Source of the DNA: Cercophora sp. LCS_1
Lineage: Eukaryota; Ascomycota; Sordariomycetes; Sordariales; Lasiosphaeriaceae
Direction of reading: 5' to 3'
Length of the DNA stretch: 64,000 nucleotides
NCBI GenBank assembly: GCA_036250225.1
Contig: JAPZLL010000028.1
Coordinates: forward strand, 372,001 to 436,000
A program made the translations under genes and the position numbers. Below are positions 10,575-21,091 of this stretch, piece by piece; positions within the stretch are counted from its first letter, which is position 1, and every line of letters begins with the position of its first letter. Below the pieces are notes generated by a model, which saw nothing but the letters and a program-made list of their open reading frames with translations, did not search any database and had not been told where the DNA came from.

Positions 10575-12053
10575 TCAGAGCTCAGTCTTGGCAAGTTCCG
10601 TTCCCCTCAGCCATATCCCGGCCCTGACTGTAGCTCCGTCCCCAACATCAAAGAACTTCTCCAGCGCCAAGTCTGGCGCCTGCAACACCTCATCAAGTGG
10701 CACCTCAACAAAGCCCCTCTCGACCTCGCCGTCCAGCAGCGTGATCTTGACGGGCGGTGCACCACTGATGGCACCCGCTTGCAGCGGAATCTTGAAGGCC
10801 TGATCAAAGGCCGGATTCTCCATGTCAGCCCCCGGCATATCTGTCTTGATGGCCGTCCTGAATGCAGACTCCTTCCACTCAACCTTGACGCTGGGCTTGA
10901 GATCCTGCCTCTTCCCCTTGATGCCAAAGGCAGACGCCACAAGAACCGACATAAGCCCAGCAATACTACCCGTCGACTCCCCAGCCAAGCTTCCTGCATC
11001 GGGCACAAACTTGTGGAACTCGCCACTGATGGTCAACCGCCCATCAATCGGATCATTCTTATGAACCAACGGCAATTCTTGTCTGCCCTGCGCAAGCAAC
11101 AGCTTCTTGACGGTCGTGGCACCGACGCCGATATCATCGTCCCCCAGCGCCGTGTCGTCGTCGTTGACGTCGGTCTCAATGGCCTGGTCAAAATCACAGA
11201 TGAGAAAGTCCTTGGTCTCGTTCCACTCGGGATGACGGTGGTTGTTAACTGTCTTGGTCTTCCACAGCGCCTCGGCTGACACGCTGACGTTGACGTAGCA
11301 GTCTGGTTCGTCGTGGACGAGCTTCTTGAGGAAGCTCTTGCCCTCCTTCGCCTGACCGAGGTTGGACCCGGATTCAACGGTCAGACGCAGCACACCGAGC
11401 GGGGGCTGGTAGGTCTTGAAGAAGTCGTTGTTGGGGTCCAGCTTGAGCAGGAAACGGTTCGGCAGGACAGCCATGGACGAGATGATGCTGATGACAATCT
11501 TGCGGATGGTGCGGTCGATGATGCCGAGGTTGGCGACGTGAGCAGCGTCGGTGTAGTCGAGCTTGAGGTAGGGTGGGTTGATGAAGGAGACTTGGGCCGC
11601 ACCAATCTAAGACATCATTAGTGTCAACCGCTCAGATTGAGGCCGGTGTCCTACCAGAGGGATGACGGTTGTTAGGGGGCAGAGGAGGACCTCGAGTCTG
11701 CCCCTGAGCTTGATATGCTCGACGCCAATCTTGGGGATCATATTCCCACCGAGCTCAATGTCGCACTTGCCGTCCCAGTCGACATCGAGATCGAGCTTGA
11801 TGCCGTTGTTGTCGGTCTTGTGAACATCTACGTTGGAGAAGTGAATGGGCACGACACCGAGGTCGATCTTGCGGAAGACAAGCCCGTTCAGCGGCGCCGG
11901 CAGCATGGTTTTGAACATGGGCTCGGCAATGTTCTTGATGATCTGGCTGGCGGCGATGTTGATGTTGGGCCACAACTGCTTGACCAGGTCGTTGAGGAAC
12001 CCGGGCGACTCGGGGCCGCCCGACGCTGTCAGTGTCTCAATGATGGACGCCAT
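10575..12053 (-). CDS. SMP-like and C2 domain protein (tricalbin/extended-synaptotagmin-like)
   Basis: Two exons, 12053-11655 and 11606-10575, separated by a 48-nt intron; 476 residues. The first ~230 residues resemble an SMP lipid-binding module: LVKQLWPNINIAASQIIK, a valine/isoleucine-rich beta region with HFSNVDV and DLDVDWDGKCDIEL, and VSFINPPYLKLDYTD. This is followed by SSMAVLPNRFLLKLDP, the usual SMP-to-C2 boundary, and a C2 region (GVLRLTVESGSNL, DPYV-like PDCYVNVSVSAE, HPEWNE). A second beta-rich C-terminal part may be another divergent C2 fold. Tricalbins work at ER-plasma membrane contact sites and bind phospholipids with Ca2+. No N-terminal membrane hairpin is visible, so this may be a soluble, shorter relative. 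The start at 12053 is the first ATG; the TTG two codons upstream is not needed. Confidence 0.75.
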
Positions 12054-13006
12054 TTTCAAGTCTCAGGAGTTGTTGCAGGCAAAAGCTTAGTGAAGCTTGT
12101 TGGGGGAAAGTGCGACGAGCGGCCCGGTCCATTATAGGGTCCTCGCAGTGGACTGGTGGGGCATGAGTTGGCCCATCGTCTGCGGGGTTTGGGCCCAAAT
12201 CTGCGCGACTTGAGATGCTTGGCAGCTGAGGCCAAGTGATGTCATTCTTGGCTTGGGACGACGAGATGCCACCGCAACCCGCGTCACCCCACCTTGGTTC
12301 AGCTCAGGATTGCGCGGTTATCTGGCTCGTCGGGTGATTGGGCCCGTCGGCTCACATCTGGCCGAAGGATTCCAATTCTCCCACGACTAGACCAACGCAG
12401 GTCTGAGACATTGCTTCCTTTGCAGCTGTTTGACAACCCCGCCCATCACTAGATGACAAAATGGATACCCGCGCGGTGGAACATAGACACTGTCAAACTG
12501 GAGGCAGGCGCAAGCTCCGCTCCCTCCGTGGCAAAGTGGACACCAGACAGCGGGACCCAGGACGGGAGGCAGCCGGCATTAGGCTCGAAATCAAGGTTTC
12601 CCATCAGCTCAACAGCGATCCTGCATTCTCAAAATGATCAAGCTGAGCAATCGGCCTGAGATTTGCGTTCTTGGACTACCTTGCTCGAATATGAGTGGAG
12701 CTGGGCCAATGCAATGCTGAGAGACGCCTCAACAGGCACCACAGACGGGTCTTCTGAGGGAATACCGTTTTTTAAAGCGTCGAAGTTAGAATAAGGTTCA
12801 AGTTTACTTCAACTCGGGCACCTCAGCGTCAAATTCTGCGGGAGCTCTCAAGCTCACCCCGCAGGACGAGTCGATGTTCAGCGTGTAACATCACGTGATT
12901 CCCGCTTGCATCATCCACCCCAAACTCACGACTTGATTCAACCAACGTTGGCGTTGGCCCCTCAATCTCATAACGACGCAAAAGACCAGAGCTTAAACAA
13001 ACCGTC
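12054..13006. promoter_or_regulatory. Divergent intergenic region (SMP-C2 and glyoxalase genes)
   Basis: About 950 bases between two divergently oriented starts, so it should carry both promoters. I see no open frame with coding features, no strong repeat and no clear TATA box; the boundary assignment is positional. Confidence 0.45.
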
Positions 13007-13963
13007 ATGTCTACAACTCTCGACCACATTGTCATCCTCGTCGCCCCAGAGACTCTCGCCAACCTCCCACCATGGCTAACATCGTCCTTCACCATCATCA
13101 ACGGCGGCAGACACTCTAATGGCATCACTGAAAACAAGCTGATCCTCTTCCAGGATGGCGTCTACATCGAACTCATCGCCTTTGTGAGAGGAACACCTCC
13201 CCAAGACCGCGCATCAACGCGATGGGGACGACGTGACGAGGGCGAAATCGTCGACTTTGCACTCACGCTTTTGTCGCCAAAAGGAGAGGACGGCTTCAAC
13301 CCCGAGGATTCTTTTCGCCAGCATGTTCAGGAGCGCGTGCGGGAGGCACAGACGGGACTGGAGTACTCGAATCCCATTGCGGGTGGTCGAGTAACGCCTG
13401 ATGGGACTGAGTTGAGATGGGCTGTTGCCGCTCCGAGGTGGACGGTCTCTGAGGAGGATAGACGAGAAGATGTTTCGGTTGAAGGCGAGTTGCCTTTTTG
13501 GTGTCTGGATCGGACGTCGCGGGACTTGCGTGTCCCGTTTCGGGCTAAGAGGGATGCTACGGTCCACGAGTGCGGGGCGGTTGGTGTGCGGGCTGTTGAG
13601 GTGGCTGTCAAGGCAGATGTTGAAGGGATAGGCAAGATTAGACGGGTCTATGAATCTTTCTTGGGAAAGGGAGGTGCCGTTGATGGATTCCAGTGGTCAA
13701 AAACGTCGTGGGAACTAGATGTGCCAGAGAAGGTAGTACCATCGTCTGCCACGGGGCCTTCGGCTACGGTCTTGACGCTTCAAGCAGAGGGACAGGCCCG
13801 AGATCCACCAGAAAACCCTGGGGCAGGTATTGAGAGTTCCAACAGCAAGGGCTCGGTTCACATCTCCCTTGTCCTTTTCACAGCCGGGCCATCGAGGGGC
13901 CTGTCAGGAGAAATCGGGCCGGGGAGGACCTTGAACATTGAGTTGGTCAAGCTCCCCGCATAG
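13007..13963 (+). CDS. Glyoxalase-like domain protein
   Basis: Single exon, 318 residues. The N-terminus LDHIVILVAPETLANLPPW, with GGRHSNGITENKLILF and GVYIELIAF, matches the Glyoxalase-like (Glyoxalase_3) family, a vicinal-oxygen-chelate beta-alpha-beta fold. His in LDHIV, His in GGRH and Glu in YIELIAF fit the usual metal-ligand positions of that fold. Substrates of these fungal proteins are not known; glyoxalase I activity should not be assumed. The C-terminal ~130 residues include a more variable stretch of low complexity (PPENPGAGIESSNSKG). No signal peptide is visible, so a cytosolic location is inferred. The gene has no intron and follows a long divergent upstream region. Confidence 0.85.
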   Translation: MSTTLDHIVILVAPETLANLPPWLTSSFTIINGGRHSNGITENKLILFQDGVYIELIAFVRGTPPQDRASTRWGRRDEGEIVDFALTLLSPKGEDGFNPEDSFRQHVQERVREAQTGLEYSNPIAGGRVTPDGTELRWAVAAPRWTVSEEDRREDVSVEGELPFWCLDRTSRDLRVPFRAKRDATVHECGAVGVRAVEVAVKADVEGIGKIRRVYESFLGKGGAVDGFQWSKTSWELDVPEKVVPSSATGPSATVLTLQAEGQARDPPENPGAGIESSNSKGSVHISLVLFTAGPSRGLSGEIGPGRTLNIELVKLPA

Positions 13964-14422
13964 CTCGAGGTATCTACAGGAAGATGGCCTTTCAATAGAT
14001 CTCTAGTCGACAAACTTCGTTGATACCTTTCGTCCATTTCGGACCCCGCCTTCGAATATGAATCAATGAACAGAATCTCCATTCTTACTGGAGCTTTGCG
14101 TTGCAGACACCCTCTATGTCAAGCTTAGGATTGCCGATAGATCTCATCTTCAATGGCAAAGAAGAAGCCGAAGGCGAAGCTTCCGAACACGCTTTACAAG
14201 GTAAGCCACCCGAGTCCGAGGCTCGGATTTACCAATGAGTCATTACATCAACACCGAACATCTCAAACTTGCTCAAACGGACGCAGTCACGTTGTTCAGC
14301 GGAGATGCCAAATCAATCAGCTAAAAGATCAAAGCGGCCATAAATTATCATCACAAATAAGTCGAGCAACCACTCATGTCTTCAAAGTCTGCATGCCAGT
14401 CCAAACCAAATCACTCCATACA
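13964..14422. other. Intergenic region
   Basis: About 460 bases. A frame opens at 14153 with a Lys-rich N-terminus and runs into the next gene, but the coding start of that gene is better placed at 14423, where a signal peptide begins. The 14153-14422 part has the look of untranslated leader. Confidence 0.4.
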
Positions 14423-15231
14423 ATGTCTCCCTTCAGTGTTTGTACCATCTTCGTTTCTCTCTTTGCATCCCTCACAGGGCAGCTTGCCATCCCACTCCCG
14501 CTATATAATTCGATCCTTCCAACCCGCACCATCGCCAATGTCACCGTCCCTGATACTCCGATCATCCGCTCCGCTGAAGCCTACGCCCGCAAGCACAGCA
14601 GTGACTTTGTTTACAAGCACACCATGCGCTCATGGCTATTCGGCGTCCTTCTCATCCAAGCGAACTCAACGCTTCGCGCCACCGTTGACATGGAAATCCA
14701 CGCCGTAGCATCCATCCTTCACGACTTAGGCTGGGATCGCACCCTTGGCTCAGACATCATCAGCTCAGATCGGAGATTCGAAGTCGACGGTGCGGTCGCT
14801 GCTGTTGACTTTCTGCACACTCATGCAGATGGTCGGGCCTGGGAGCCAAGAAGAGTGCAGTTGGTCTGGGACGCGATTGCGCTTCACACTGAGAGAAGCA
14901 TCGCTTATTTCAAGGAGGTGGATGTGCAGGTCGTGAGCAGGGGTATCTCTCTTGACTTTTCTGGTCCGGGTTCCGGGGTCGAGAAAGAGGCATACGATGT
15001 TATTGTGAAGGAGTTCCCAAAGCATAATCTGAAGACGGGTGTGAATGAGACGCTGGTTTGGCTGTGTCAGACCAAGCCCGGGACTACCTACGGTGAGCGG
15101 TACTTGAAGTTTGACAAAGCAATGCTAATGGTGACCCAGATACTTGGATGCAGCCTTGGGGGGACAGGTATGTGGCGAACTACTCGGCTAAAGGGAAACA
15201 GAGGATCGACAGCATCTTCTCGAACTTGTGA
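14423..15231 (+). CDS. Secreted HD-domain protein (cyanamide hydratase-like)
   Basis: Two exons, 14423-15092 and 15140-15231 (47-nt intron with a GCTAATG branch site), 253 residues. After a signal peptide (SPFSVCTIFVSLFASLTGQL) comes the HD fold: SAEAYARKHSSDFVYKHTMR, then HAVASILHDLGWD with the His-Asp pair, and ALHTERSIAYF. The C-terminal exon restores the family ending with TWMQPWGDRY. This arrangement is seen in fungal cyanamide hydratase-like and other small HD proteins, which are metal-dependent hydrolases or lyases. Those enzymes are usually cytosolic, so the signal peptide is unusual. Substrate is unknown. Without the intron the frame runs on to 15307 with an unrelated Cys-rich tail, which I reject. 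Confidence 0.8.
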
Positions 15232-15724
15232 CAATGGAGTTTGTGTCGGGTCCTGTCTCGGGCGACTTGCATTTCATCCGTGCTTCAAGAAGATGCTCCT
15301 TTATTAGGTAGGTAAGCTACCTATGCCGGAGAAGTTTCAGACTTCGCTCGATTGCTTGAGAAGACAAATCATTTGTGCACATCTTTGAGGGTAAGCGCTT
15401 CAATCTATGACTCGCAAGATGCTACCAGCCTGGCCTCAGCTGGATCCTTCGACACATGAGATGATTGAAGAGCTGCGGACACAGATCATTATGGGCATAC
15501 GACCTGGATCAGCTTTTGCACGGACGCGATGTTGACCCACGACATTAAATGCGCACTATCCCCTTGGGTCTCCATCGACCATGCCACTCAGTCTCATCCG
15601 CCAAACGATTTTTGTCAATACCCCTTGTTCAACTCGAATCCTGCCATCAGTACGCCGTAAACCACTTCAAGTCACAAACAGAATTTTTGTGACTATTCCG
15701 TTTCGAAACTCTACTTTTCCACAA
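15232..15724. other. Intergenic region
   Basis: About 490 bases with no supported gene. A frame open from 15581 could extend the following metalloprotease gene upstream, but it has no signal peptide or motif. Confidence 0.35.
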
Positions 15725-16866
15725 ATGAGCAGCAAGCAAGTTATGGAGCCTTTCGACTCTCAGCCTGGTACTGTGGAAGCCACTTCAAGCCTCCTTACAT
15801 CGACAGCCCCTAGAGTTTCCAATGCCAGAAAAAAGCAAACCGAGGAGAAAGGCCACCACATCCTACCTCAAGATGCGACTGATGGGTTCCCTCGAAACGC
15901 GCGACGCAACAAGAATGTTCTAGGGCGTGCGGCCCTTAGGTTTCAAGCAGGTGAAGCCCAAGCCAAGCGCAAGCAGGTTCCGGTACTCACTTGTGATCAC
16001 TAGTGATGTCGATTTCAGTCTTTGCGCCCGTGCGGGTCTCGAGGCTAGGCAGGGCTTTCGGCGAGTCCCTATTCTTCCTCGGTGGGCCCCTGGATCGGTT
16101 CTCACATTCTACCTTGATCAGGCTAGTTTCCCAAGGCACGTGGACGCCGAGTCTACCCGCCTCGCATTTTGTGAGGCTGTCCGTAACTGGGAAAGCAAGG
16201 GTATTCCCGTGCCTTTCCAGCTGGTTGACGAAGTCGCGGAAGCTACCTGCGTCCTCAGATACAACAATAGCCCGCCCCTGATGTCGGACGACGTTCTAGC
16301 TTCGGCTTTTTTTTCCAAATTCAAAGGACCGCGTTATGACTATATATCCGCCAGCTATAGATGAGACTCAACGAGGTCTCACCATGGTGTTATGTCACGA
16401 TCTTGGTCATGTTCTGGGACTACGCCACGGCGATGCTGGGGATGTCGAGCCTTACACGAAGTCGGTTGAACTGGTGCCCAGACATTACCGCTCTATCATG
16501 AGATCGTCCCGCCTATGGTGGCTCTCGCCACACAGGATTCGGAGGTCAGACATTAAAGGAGCAAAAAGGCTTTACGGTATTCGAGCGCAAACATATGGCG
16601 GATTCAAGGTTGTTGACTGCGAGCCCGGGTTGCTAGATCTTCGACGATTTACATCCTCGGATCGGTATATTGGACCCGATTCAGACCTAGGAATCCCACC
16701 GATAGGCAGGGTCAATAGATTAAGGACTGTAGCTATTATATGCACCATTTTAGTGGTCGTTGTTTGTGTAAGTTTATCCACCCCTACACCCGAAAATGAA
16801 AGATTTTTGAAATTGACCGACATCAGACCCTTAGGGAGCCTTAGGCGCGAGTTGAACTTGGTGTGA
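15725..16866 (+). pseudogene. Zn metalloprotease (metzincin-like), frame disrupted
   Basis: A ZnMc-type peptidase resembling secreted fungal matrixin-like proteins. A region with VLTFYLDQASFPRHVD and CEAVRNWESKGIPVPFQL leads into the zinc site HDLGHVLGLRH, followed by IMRS in the Met-turn position. The coding frame changes at a run of eight T at 16307-16314. Before the run the frame reads ASAFF, and family-like sequence (PNSKDR, then IYPPAIDE) continues only in the +1 frame, so one extra T explains the break. The zinc site has Asp in place of the usual catalytic Glu (HExxH), which would normally abolish proteolysis. A hydrophobic segment near 16730-16785 (TVAIICTILVVVVCVSL) suggests a C-terminal membrane helix. 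The 5' end also needs a splice near 15940-16018 that I cannot fix. It may be a pseudogene, or the T run may be a sequencing error. Confidence 0.6.
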
Positions 16867-17487
16867 CACATCGAAACTGGTTTATTTCCGTATTAATTTT
16901 CTCTTGGCTTTTCTTGACATCCAACCACACCAGCCCACATCGATCAGTTGGCTCCGGGTCAAACATCGTCGCTCACAAGGAGATAGACAGTACATAGGTA
17001 GCTTCACAGGTTAGAAATACGAATGGTCGTCATGCTTGTCAGCGCTGAAGCATAAACGGAAGGTAATTCTCGCTTGGTAGTAACCGAGCGTGATCGTTCA
17101 GGGGTTGAGGTAACCAAGGGCTCCACACAAGCAGTCAGCCCAGGGAGATGCTCTGATGTAAGCACAGCGAAATGCTTTACCGAGGCTGTGCCAATGCCCA
17201 CAGCTGACCAGCGATTGGGCCATGATTTTCGAGGCGAGATTGAGCTGAAAATTTGTATAACGTCCCATAGCGAATGCGGGAAATCGTAAAGCGGAGGCCC
17301 ACGGATACGGCCGCAAGCAACCACCGCTCAGCCCAAGTTTAGATCAAAAAATACCCACACTGAGACGAGACGTCGGTTCCACTTTTCTTCGTCAAAGATG
17401 TACATAAAGACCGACTGTCCATCTGCCATTGACTGGATGCTTTGAAGACCACCATATTACAACAGTCAGTCGTTACTCATCACCGCA
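16867..17487. other. Intergenic region
   Basis: About 620 bases. No frame with coding character; the last ~100 bases are the likely leader of the small secreted protein at 17488. Confidence 0.4.
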
Positions 17488-18078
17488 ATGAAGCTCAACC
17501 TTTCCATCCTCGCACTCGCCGCCTCGGCCATGGCGACACCGGTCGCAGAGAAGCGCGCCGCCGGCCCCAACGAAGCAATCTACCTCACTGACTGCCAGAC
17601 CAAGAGCACAACGCCCCAACAGTGGTCTCAGTACTCTTGGTACGCCGACGGCAGACACAAATCGCAGAACGGCGAAGCGCCGGATGCCATCGCACGACTC
17701 CCGCTCACGAACTTCCTTCTTTGGGAGAGGGGCGTTGGAAGCTCTTATGTATGTTTCCAAACACCGAGACAGTCCGCAGACTGTGTTGTCTAACTCTAGT
17801 TATAGTGCGCGTGGTTTGGAGAACTTGGCAAGAGCGTGAGTGCCTGCTCTGAGCTGCCGACGGATGCTGCCAATCGGGTGAGCCTCATCCCCTTTCCAGA
17901 AAGAAATTATCGGACGACCGAGAACTAACTTAAAAAGAACGTTGGAGAGAGGGCCGGAGGCCTCAGGAGAAACGGGGTCCCTGCTGAGCCGCAGTGGACC
18001 TGTTACAAGGACAACGGGAGAATTCTGTACCAGAATTCCGGCATGTACTGCAGGTCAAAGTACTTTTGCTTCCCTTGA
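17488..18078 (+). CDS. Small secreted protein with six cysteines
   Basis: Three exons: 17488-17748, 17806-17877 and 17938-18078 (introns of 57 and 60 nt), 157 residues. The first ~17 residues (MKLNLSILALAASAMAT) form a signal peptide, followed by PVAEKRA, where KR could be a Kex2 site. The mature part has six cysteines, in TDCQTK, CAWFG, SACSEL, WTCYKD, MYCRSK and YFCFP. The splices are supported by conserved Cys spacing, GTATGT and GTGAGC donors, and a sensible C-terminus ending KYFCFP. I do not recognise a named family. Small size, signal peptide and even cysteine count fit a secreted effector-like or cell-wall protein; this is inference only. Confidence 0.75.
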
Positions 18079-18220
18079 ACAGTCATCACTGAGGCCATGG
18101 TCAATTTGAGACGCTGCAGTAGATAATGCTTATTCCATTCCGGGCTTCAAATAATATTCCGTTGTTGAAGCAAACAACCCTCCATCAGGCTTTGCCCTTG
18201 AGACGATAAGGTTCACACGG

Positions 18221-19797
18221 TCAGACTGTCAGCGGTGTCTTCTTCGTGCACCCCGGTTTAACCCCATGAACATCAGAAAACCTAGGTCCAACGAAACCCA
18301 GACTGCGCTTTTCAAACACCCTCTGTTTTCGTCCGGGAATGCCCTCAAGCGAGTTGGCGAGAAGCGCCAGACCATGTGCAGCCGCTTTGGTATTCAGAGT
18401 GAGTGCCTCAATGTTGTAGTTCTTTCCATCGTCACAGGCGAGATGATAGCACGCATCCCAGTCCCCGCCAGCACCTGTGTTGATCATGGCGTTGGGGATC
18501 CCGGCGTCGAAGAAGGGCGCATAATCGGACGAGCCTCCACGCTCTGAGCTGTCGAGCTCACTGTCCACGGTGTAAGCATTTCCATAGACGTCGTAGCCGC
18601 CACAGAGGGGAACTCACCGGACCGTGGCATTCTTCCCCTGAGCAACTAGAAACTGCTGCAGCTGCCTCGGGACCTGCCCGCTATTATCGAACCCAAACAC
18701 TGCAAACCTCGGGTTCGGCGAGCCAACCATGTCATAGTTGAAATAGTACTTGACCTTGTCCAAACCAGCCGTGGCATTCAGCCCGTCAACATAAGCATAG
18801 GACCCAATCATGCCGTCCTCCTCGTCACCCCACCACGCGAAACGAACCGCGTGCTCGAAGTCATCATAGCCTGCCAGCAACTCCAGAATCTCCAGCAATG
18901 CAGCCGATCCAGACCCATTATCGTTGATCCCCGGTCCAGCAAAGACGGAGTCCAGATGGGCGCCCACCATGATGACCTTGTCTGGATCTCCAGCCTTGCT
19001 CTGCGCAATCACGTTCCACGACTCGACGTTTTCAACGGTCGAGTTCACCTTCAGCGTGACGCTCAGGGATTCGCCCTTCTCGAGCCGACCGATCCAGCCC
19101 TGTGCCACGTCGAGCGGGATCAAGCCCGTTGAGAGAGTGTTTCCGGCGCTGGCTGACGTCAGGCTTGCTGCAGTGTAGTTGGTCCCGGGCGTCTGGTTGT
19201 AGATGAGGACGGCAACAGCTCCCTTGGCCTTGGCGAATGCGACTTTTTCGTAGAGCGCGCAGACTCCGCGCTTGACAAGGACAATTTTACCTGTCGCGTC
19301 AATGCCATCCCATTGGTTTGCAAGACACATGGAGCCGGTTGTGTCGTCAACGGGGGTGTTGAGGAGGCGTCCAGAGATGCCCGAGGGAGGCGTCGGTGGG
19401 ACGAGATTGGGGCCTTTGATAAAGACATCTTTACCGTCGGGGCCAGCGAGGGAGATGTTGAAGATGTCCCCAATGACAGAGTGGAATGGGTTGAGGACCG
19501 TGTCGAAGCGGGAAGCGATGTGGGGCTTGCGTGCTTGCGAGAGGACGAGATCTACCGAGGCTTTGTACCCTGGCGTGTTGAAAGCTCGGTTGCCGCCGTT
19601 TTGTTTGGCGATCAGATCGAGCTGGGTGATCCAGTTCTTGAGTCTGTTGATGTCAAATGTTGCGGCATGGTCCTTGGCAATTCGACTCACCTGTCCGAAT
19701 TCACATCCGCGACGATCTTCCCGGAGTCCAATTTCTGAGCGTGGCACGCCCAAATCCCTGTGGCCAATACAGCCCCTGCCCAAGCCGTGAGCTTCAT
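18221..19797 (-). CDS. Secreted M28-family aminopeptidase with PA domain
   Basis: Three exons: 19797-19691, 19643-18618 and 18560-18221 (introns of 47 and 57 nt), 490 residues. The first exon supplies a signal peptide (MKLTAWAGAVLATGIWACHA), which the unspliced frame hides. A protease-associated (PA) insert with GKIVLVKRGVCALYEK lies at residues ~125-230. The M28 catalytic part follows, with zinc-ligand motifs GAHLDSVFAGPGINDNGSG, WWGDEEDGMIGS, NYDMVGSPN and CYHLACD. The organisation matches fungal secreted leucine aminopeptidase 2 / aminopeptidase Y-like enzymes, which release N-terminal residues from peptides. All expected metal-binding His, Asp and Glu positions look present, so the enzyme is probably active. 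It works outside the cell or in the vacuole; secretion is more likely from the signal peptide and the absence of an obvious retention signal. Confidence 0.9.
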
Positions 19798-21091
19798 GAT
19801 GCTGGGGTGCAGGCGGTTTACCAGCGAAGCATCAAACGGGAAAACAGACAACTCGCATTGCTAAAAAACCTGCGCCGGGGGTCTCATTATTTTATCTATG
19901 ATACATCTTGGGAGAAAATGACGAAACTTCAACTCTGCGGTGGGGTTTAATCACGCCGAGTATGCCTCATGTGCCCTCGATATTGCAATTGAAAGGTCCA
20001 CACCTTAGGCTATTCATCACGACCCCAGTGACTGGCACATGCGGTTTCAAGGATTCGAGACGGTTACACCCGCGCATGCTGTGCGCCTCGTCGGGCATAT
20101 CTAAGTTGCACGGGGTGAAGTGTTTGATATTGCTAAAGTCAACCTCACGACTGAGCTCATGGAGTCTTGCTTGAGTTTGGCTGCCAGGGAAATCAGCTGA
20201 TCCCATGTCCGAGTGCTGTTGCCTGATCTGATGGTTGGGACGGAAAAGCCAAGCATTCTAATTCCGTTCCCGTTCGGTTCGCTCGATTGGGATCATCCGC
20301 GCGACAAGAAGCGCGCCCAGCGGCCGATTGCCACGCCAACAAATCCTGTCGACGCCAAACAAATTTCTGAGCTGCAGTCGCTGTCTCTTATCGGGCGCCA
20401 TCGACGCTAGGTCCGATCTTATCTTTTCAACGGCTGCCTAACGTGCGGTGAGACGGTTTTCCTGCTGTCTCAGATCCTTTTCCTCCGTCCGATCACTGGG
20501 AGCGACCACGCAATTGCCGGAGCTCGTTGCGAAGACCCCGCACTTCGCTGAGTGGCCAGACTCGCCGCTGTCGCTGCATGTTTGCGACCAACAGTTCGGG
20601 TCGAGATGCAGCGTGTGCCGTGCGCTGGTCCCACTGCCAACGAGAGCTCGACGAGAGAGCTCTGCGCCGCTCACCACCGGACCGGACCGTGCGGAAACCT
20701 TGGGGGCCGCAATGCAAAATCCTCAAAACGGGCGCGCGATGGCGCCCTCGGCCGCCCGCGATTGGTCTCTGCGCACGCCGCCATGCCGACCCCGGCTTAC
20801 TCAGCCCCGGACAGGGCATCAACAGGGTCCCTCGAAGAGCGGTTGGCAAACTGGGCGCCCGAATGCCGGCGGGAACGGAATTGGAATTGGTGGTGTGCCA
20901 TGACCTGCCGCCTGGCTGGGGGGGTTGGAGGGTGCGAGGACCCCGAAGGAAGAAGCTCCCAGCGTGAAGCTCCCGTCAGCAGGCCGAGTCCTTTCGATGC
21001 ACCACACTGAATCTTAACTTTGGCCCCTCGAGGGCGTAGTCCTGCGACTCTGCCCGGTTTTTTGCACATCTTGCAGCACACAAGCAGCAGC
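19798..21091. promoter_or_regulatory. Divergent intergenic region (peptidase and PLL-protein genes)
   Basis: About 1.3 kb between two divergent starts, therefore containing both promoters. The right half (20270-21000) is GC-rich with long overlapping frames on both strands, but none has a motif or an upstream signal that supports a gene; I treat them as composition artefacts. Confidence 0.45.

Noticed and set aside
10779..11621. Plus-strand frames opposite the SMP-C2 gene
   Set aside because: Antisense shadows of the minus-strand gene; no motif or start context.
14153..14422. Lys-rich N-terminal extension of the HD-domain gene
   Set aside because: The family and a signal peptide begin at 14423; the extension lacks family similarity.
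20438..21010. Overlapping GC-rich frames on both strands
   Set aside because: All six frames are open because of base composition; none shows a domain or leader.
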